Below are positions 62,706 to 64,000 of a stretch of 64,000 nt of DNA, in pieces. Both the position numbers and the translations under genes were made by a program. Position 1 is the first letter of the stretch; each line of letters starts with the position of its first letter. The notes under the pieces are model-generated. The model was given only the letters and a program-made list of their open reading frames with translations, was not told the origin of the DNA and did no database searches. Origin of the DNA: Gammaproteobacteria bacterium (GTDB lineage Bacteria; Pseudomonadota; Gammaproteobacteria; SZUA-152); NCBI GenBank assembly GCA_021647705.1, contig JAKIUF010000011.1, positions 1 through 64,000 on the forward strand, in the 5' to 3' direction.

Positions 62706-63926
62706 ATGCCGACATCATCTACTCTCCTTTCACGCCCGGGTATCACTTCAGCAAGTGCGTTGTCGCAGTTGCCAGCGCCTGATGCTGCTGCGCAGGCGCA
62801 TAGCGAAAAGCTTATTGCATTTATTACCGATGAGATTGTTGCTGCCGGAGGGCAGATCAGTTTCGCTCGCTACATGGAGCTGGCGCTGTTTGCTCCGGGA
62901 ATGGGTTATTATTCGGCGGGCGCACGCAAATTTGGCGAGCAGGGTGATTTTGTCACTGCACCGGAGATTTCACCGCTGTTTTCCCGCGCTCTGGCGAAAC
63001 AACTGGCTGAGGTGCTGAATACCTTTGACGGAACAGGCAAGGTGCTGGAGGTAGGAGGGGGGAGTGGTGTTATGGCGGCGGATATGCTGGCCGAGCTGGA
63101 AACCCTTGATGCATTGCCTGCGCAATATCTTATTTTGGAGTTGAGCGCAGATTTGCAGGAACGTCAGCGTGAAACCCTTGCTGCACGGGTGCCGCATTTG
63201 CTGGAACGGGTGTACTGGTTGCACGAATTACCCGCACCCGGTTTTCGCGGGGTAGTGGTGGCCAATGAATTGCTGGATGCATTGCCCGTTCACTGTTTTG
63301 TCACCCACAAAAACGGCTTGCAGGAACGTTGTGTGAGTTTTGCAGAGGGTCGTTTTCAATGGGTAAACAATGAGACAGATGAGTTGTTGTTGCCAGAGCA
63401 CCTGACAGAAATCATTGCAAAACTGCCTCCGGGTTACACATCAGAAATCAATTTTGCAGCCACCGGCTGGATACAATCCATTGCCAATTTGCTGGATGCC
63501 GGGGTGGTGTTGCTGATTGATTATGGCTATGCCACTGCCGAGTATTATCATCCCCGGCGTGATGGCGGTACGTTGATGTGCCATTATCGGCATCGTGCCC
63601 ATGATGATCCGTTTGTTTATCCCGGGTTACAGGATATTACCGCCCATGTGGATTTTACTGCCATTGCCGAAGCGGCGGTATCTGCCGGGTTGGATGTGCG
63701 TGGTTACAATACTCAGGGGATTTTTCTGTTGGGCTGTGGCATCAGTGAACTGGCGCAACCCTTTGAGGAGCTGGATGAGCGGCAGCAGATATTACAAGCA
63801 CAACAATTGCGTACCCTTACCTTGCCTACTGAAATGGGGGAGCGTTTTAAAGTGATTGCCCTGGCACGAGACTATCATCAGCCCTTGTGTGGTTTTGTCA
63901 TGCAAGATTTACGTCATCAGCTTTAA
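62706..63926 (+). CDS. MidA/NDUFAF7-family SAM-dependent methyltransferase
   Basis: The 406-aa protein has the family blocks ISFARYMELALFAPGMGYYSAG, GDFVTAPEISPLFSRALAKQL, VLEVGGGSGVMAADML and VVVANELLDALPVHCF, plus IDYGYATAEYYHPRRDGGTLMCHYRHR. The eukaryotic homologue NDUFAF7 dimethylates an arginine of complex I. The bacterial substrate is not established. It is divergent from the pteridine reductase gene. Confidence 0.92.
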   Translation: MPTSSTLLSRPGITSASALSQLPAPDAAAQAHSEKLIAFITDEIVAAGGQISFARYMELALFAPGMGYYSAGARKFGEQGDFVTAPEISPLFSRALAKQLAEVLNTFDGTGKVLEVGGGSGVMAADMLAELETLDALPAQYLILELSADLQERQRETLAARVPHLLERVYWLHELPAPGFRGVVVANELLDALPVHCFVTHKNGLQERCVSFAEGRFQWVNNETDELLLPEHLTEIIAKLPPGYTSEINFAATGWIQSIANLLDAGVVLLIDYGYATAEYYHPRRDGGTLMCHYRHRAHDDPFVYPGLQDITAHVDFTAIAEAAVSAGLDVRGYNTQGIFLLGCGISELAQPFEELDERQQILQAQQLRTLTLPTEMGERFKVIALARDYHQPLCGFVMQDLRHQL

Positions 63927-63939
63927 ACCCGAGTTAAAT

Positions 63940-64000
63940 GTGAATTAAGGGCTAAATTGCTCTGTTTTCAGCGTTGCAGCAGGGTTTTTGGGCATGGTTT
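63940..64000. repeat. MITE-like repeat, copy E (cut by window end)
   Basis: TGTGAATTAAGGGCTAAATTG followed by CTCTGTTTTCAG matches the left end of copy D at 51393. The remainder lies outside the window. Confidence 0.6.

Overview
The window reads as a chromosomal segment of a gammaproteobacterium of moderate GC content. It opens with the 3' end of a 23S rRNA gene and a 5S rRNA gene. Several gene orders are typically gammaproteobacterial: birA-coaX-SPOR protein, rsmI/lpoA-yraN-dolP, glyQ-glyS, plsY/folB-folK, and a glnA with sigma-54/NtrC sites. A Tat-exported metallophosphoesterase paired with a c-type cytochrome, and a TusA/PP-loop operon, hint at active sulfur chemistry. The sequence alone does not allow a genus to be named.

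Layout. 0-8.7 kb: rRNA, a cNMP/rhodanese regulator, birA, coaX, a SPOR protein, tRNA-Thr(UGU), a Sel1 protein, a PilZ-like protein, htpG and sfsA. 8.7-20.6 kb: a GGDEF-EAL phosphodiesterase-like protein, a DUF2892 protein, a glcD-like oxidase, the dolP-yraN-lpoA cell-envelope cluster divergent from rsmI, and a tetR gene coupled to a PEP-synthase/rifampicin-phosphotransferase-like enzyme. 20.6-24 kb: a gene-poor, low-GC stretch with decayed genes (RhuM C-terminus, RAYT transposase, Fic-like C-terminus) and short repeats. 24-28 kb: Tat metallophosphoesterase, cytochrome c, a DUF1566 protein, a GNAT acetyltransferase, a long perfect hairpin and an XRE regulator with a tiny membrane protein. 28-32 kb: peroxide defence, namely cytoplasmic katA, an ankB-like ankyrin protein and a periplasmic katB-like catalase with an unusual repeat expansion.

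32.6-38.5 kb is the most distinctive part: a tightly spaced three-gene cassette of an AAA ATPase and a subtilisin-like protease (IetA/IetS type, a known anti-phage and plasmid-stability pair) followed 15 nt later by an archaeo-eukaryotic primase/superfamily-2 helicase fusion of the TOTE conflict-system type. 38.6-41.8 kb: a secreted PKD-subtilase-P-domain lipoprotease followed by a separate gene that looks like a stand-alone subtilase prodomain. 42-49.7 kb: oxyR, plsC, gmhB, a 23-residue membrane protein with its own RBS and terminator, a truncated glucosaminidase fragment joined to a lipoprotein gene, glyS, glyQ and a response regulator. 49.9-64 kb: a GCS2-family ligase, glnA, a coupled CDF-tusA-PP-loop operon, plsY, folB, folK, a REC-GGDEF cyclase, DUF938, pteridine reductase and a MidA-type methyltransferase.

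A dispersed non-coding repeat family, headed by TGTGAATTAAGCGCTAAA and often carrying a CAGAGACGCAGAG-type hairpin, occurs at least six times. It looks like a MITE population that shaped intergenic regions. No CRISPR array, integrase, intact insertion sequence or prophage was seen.
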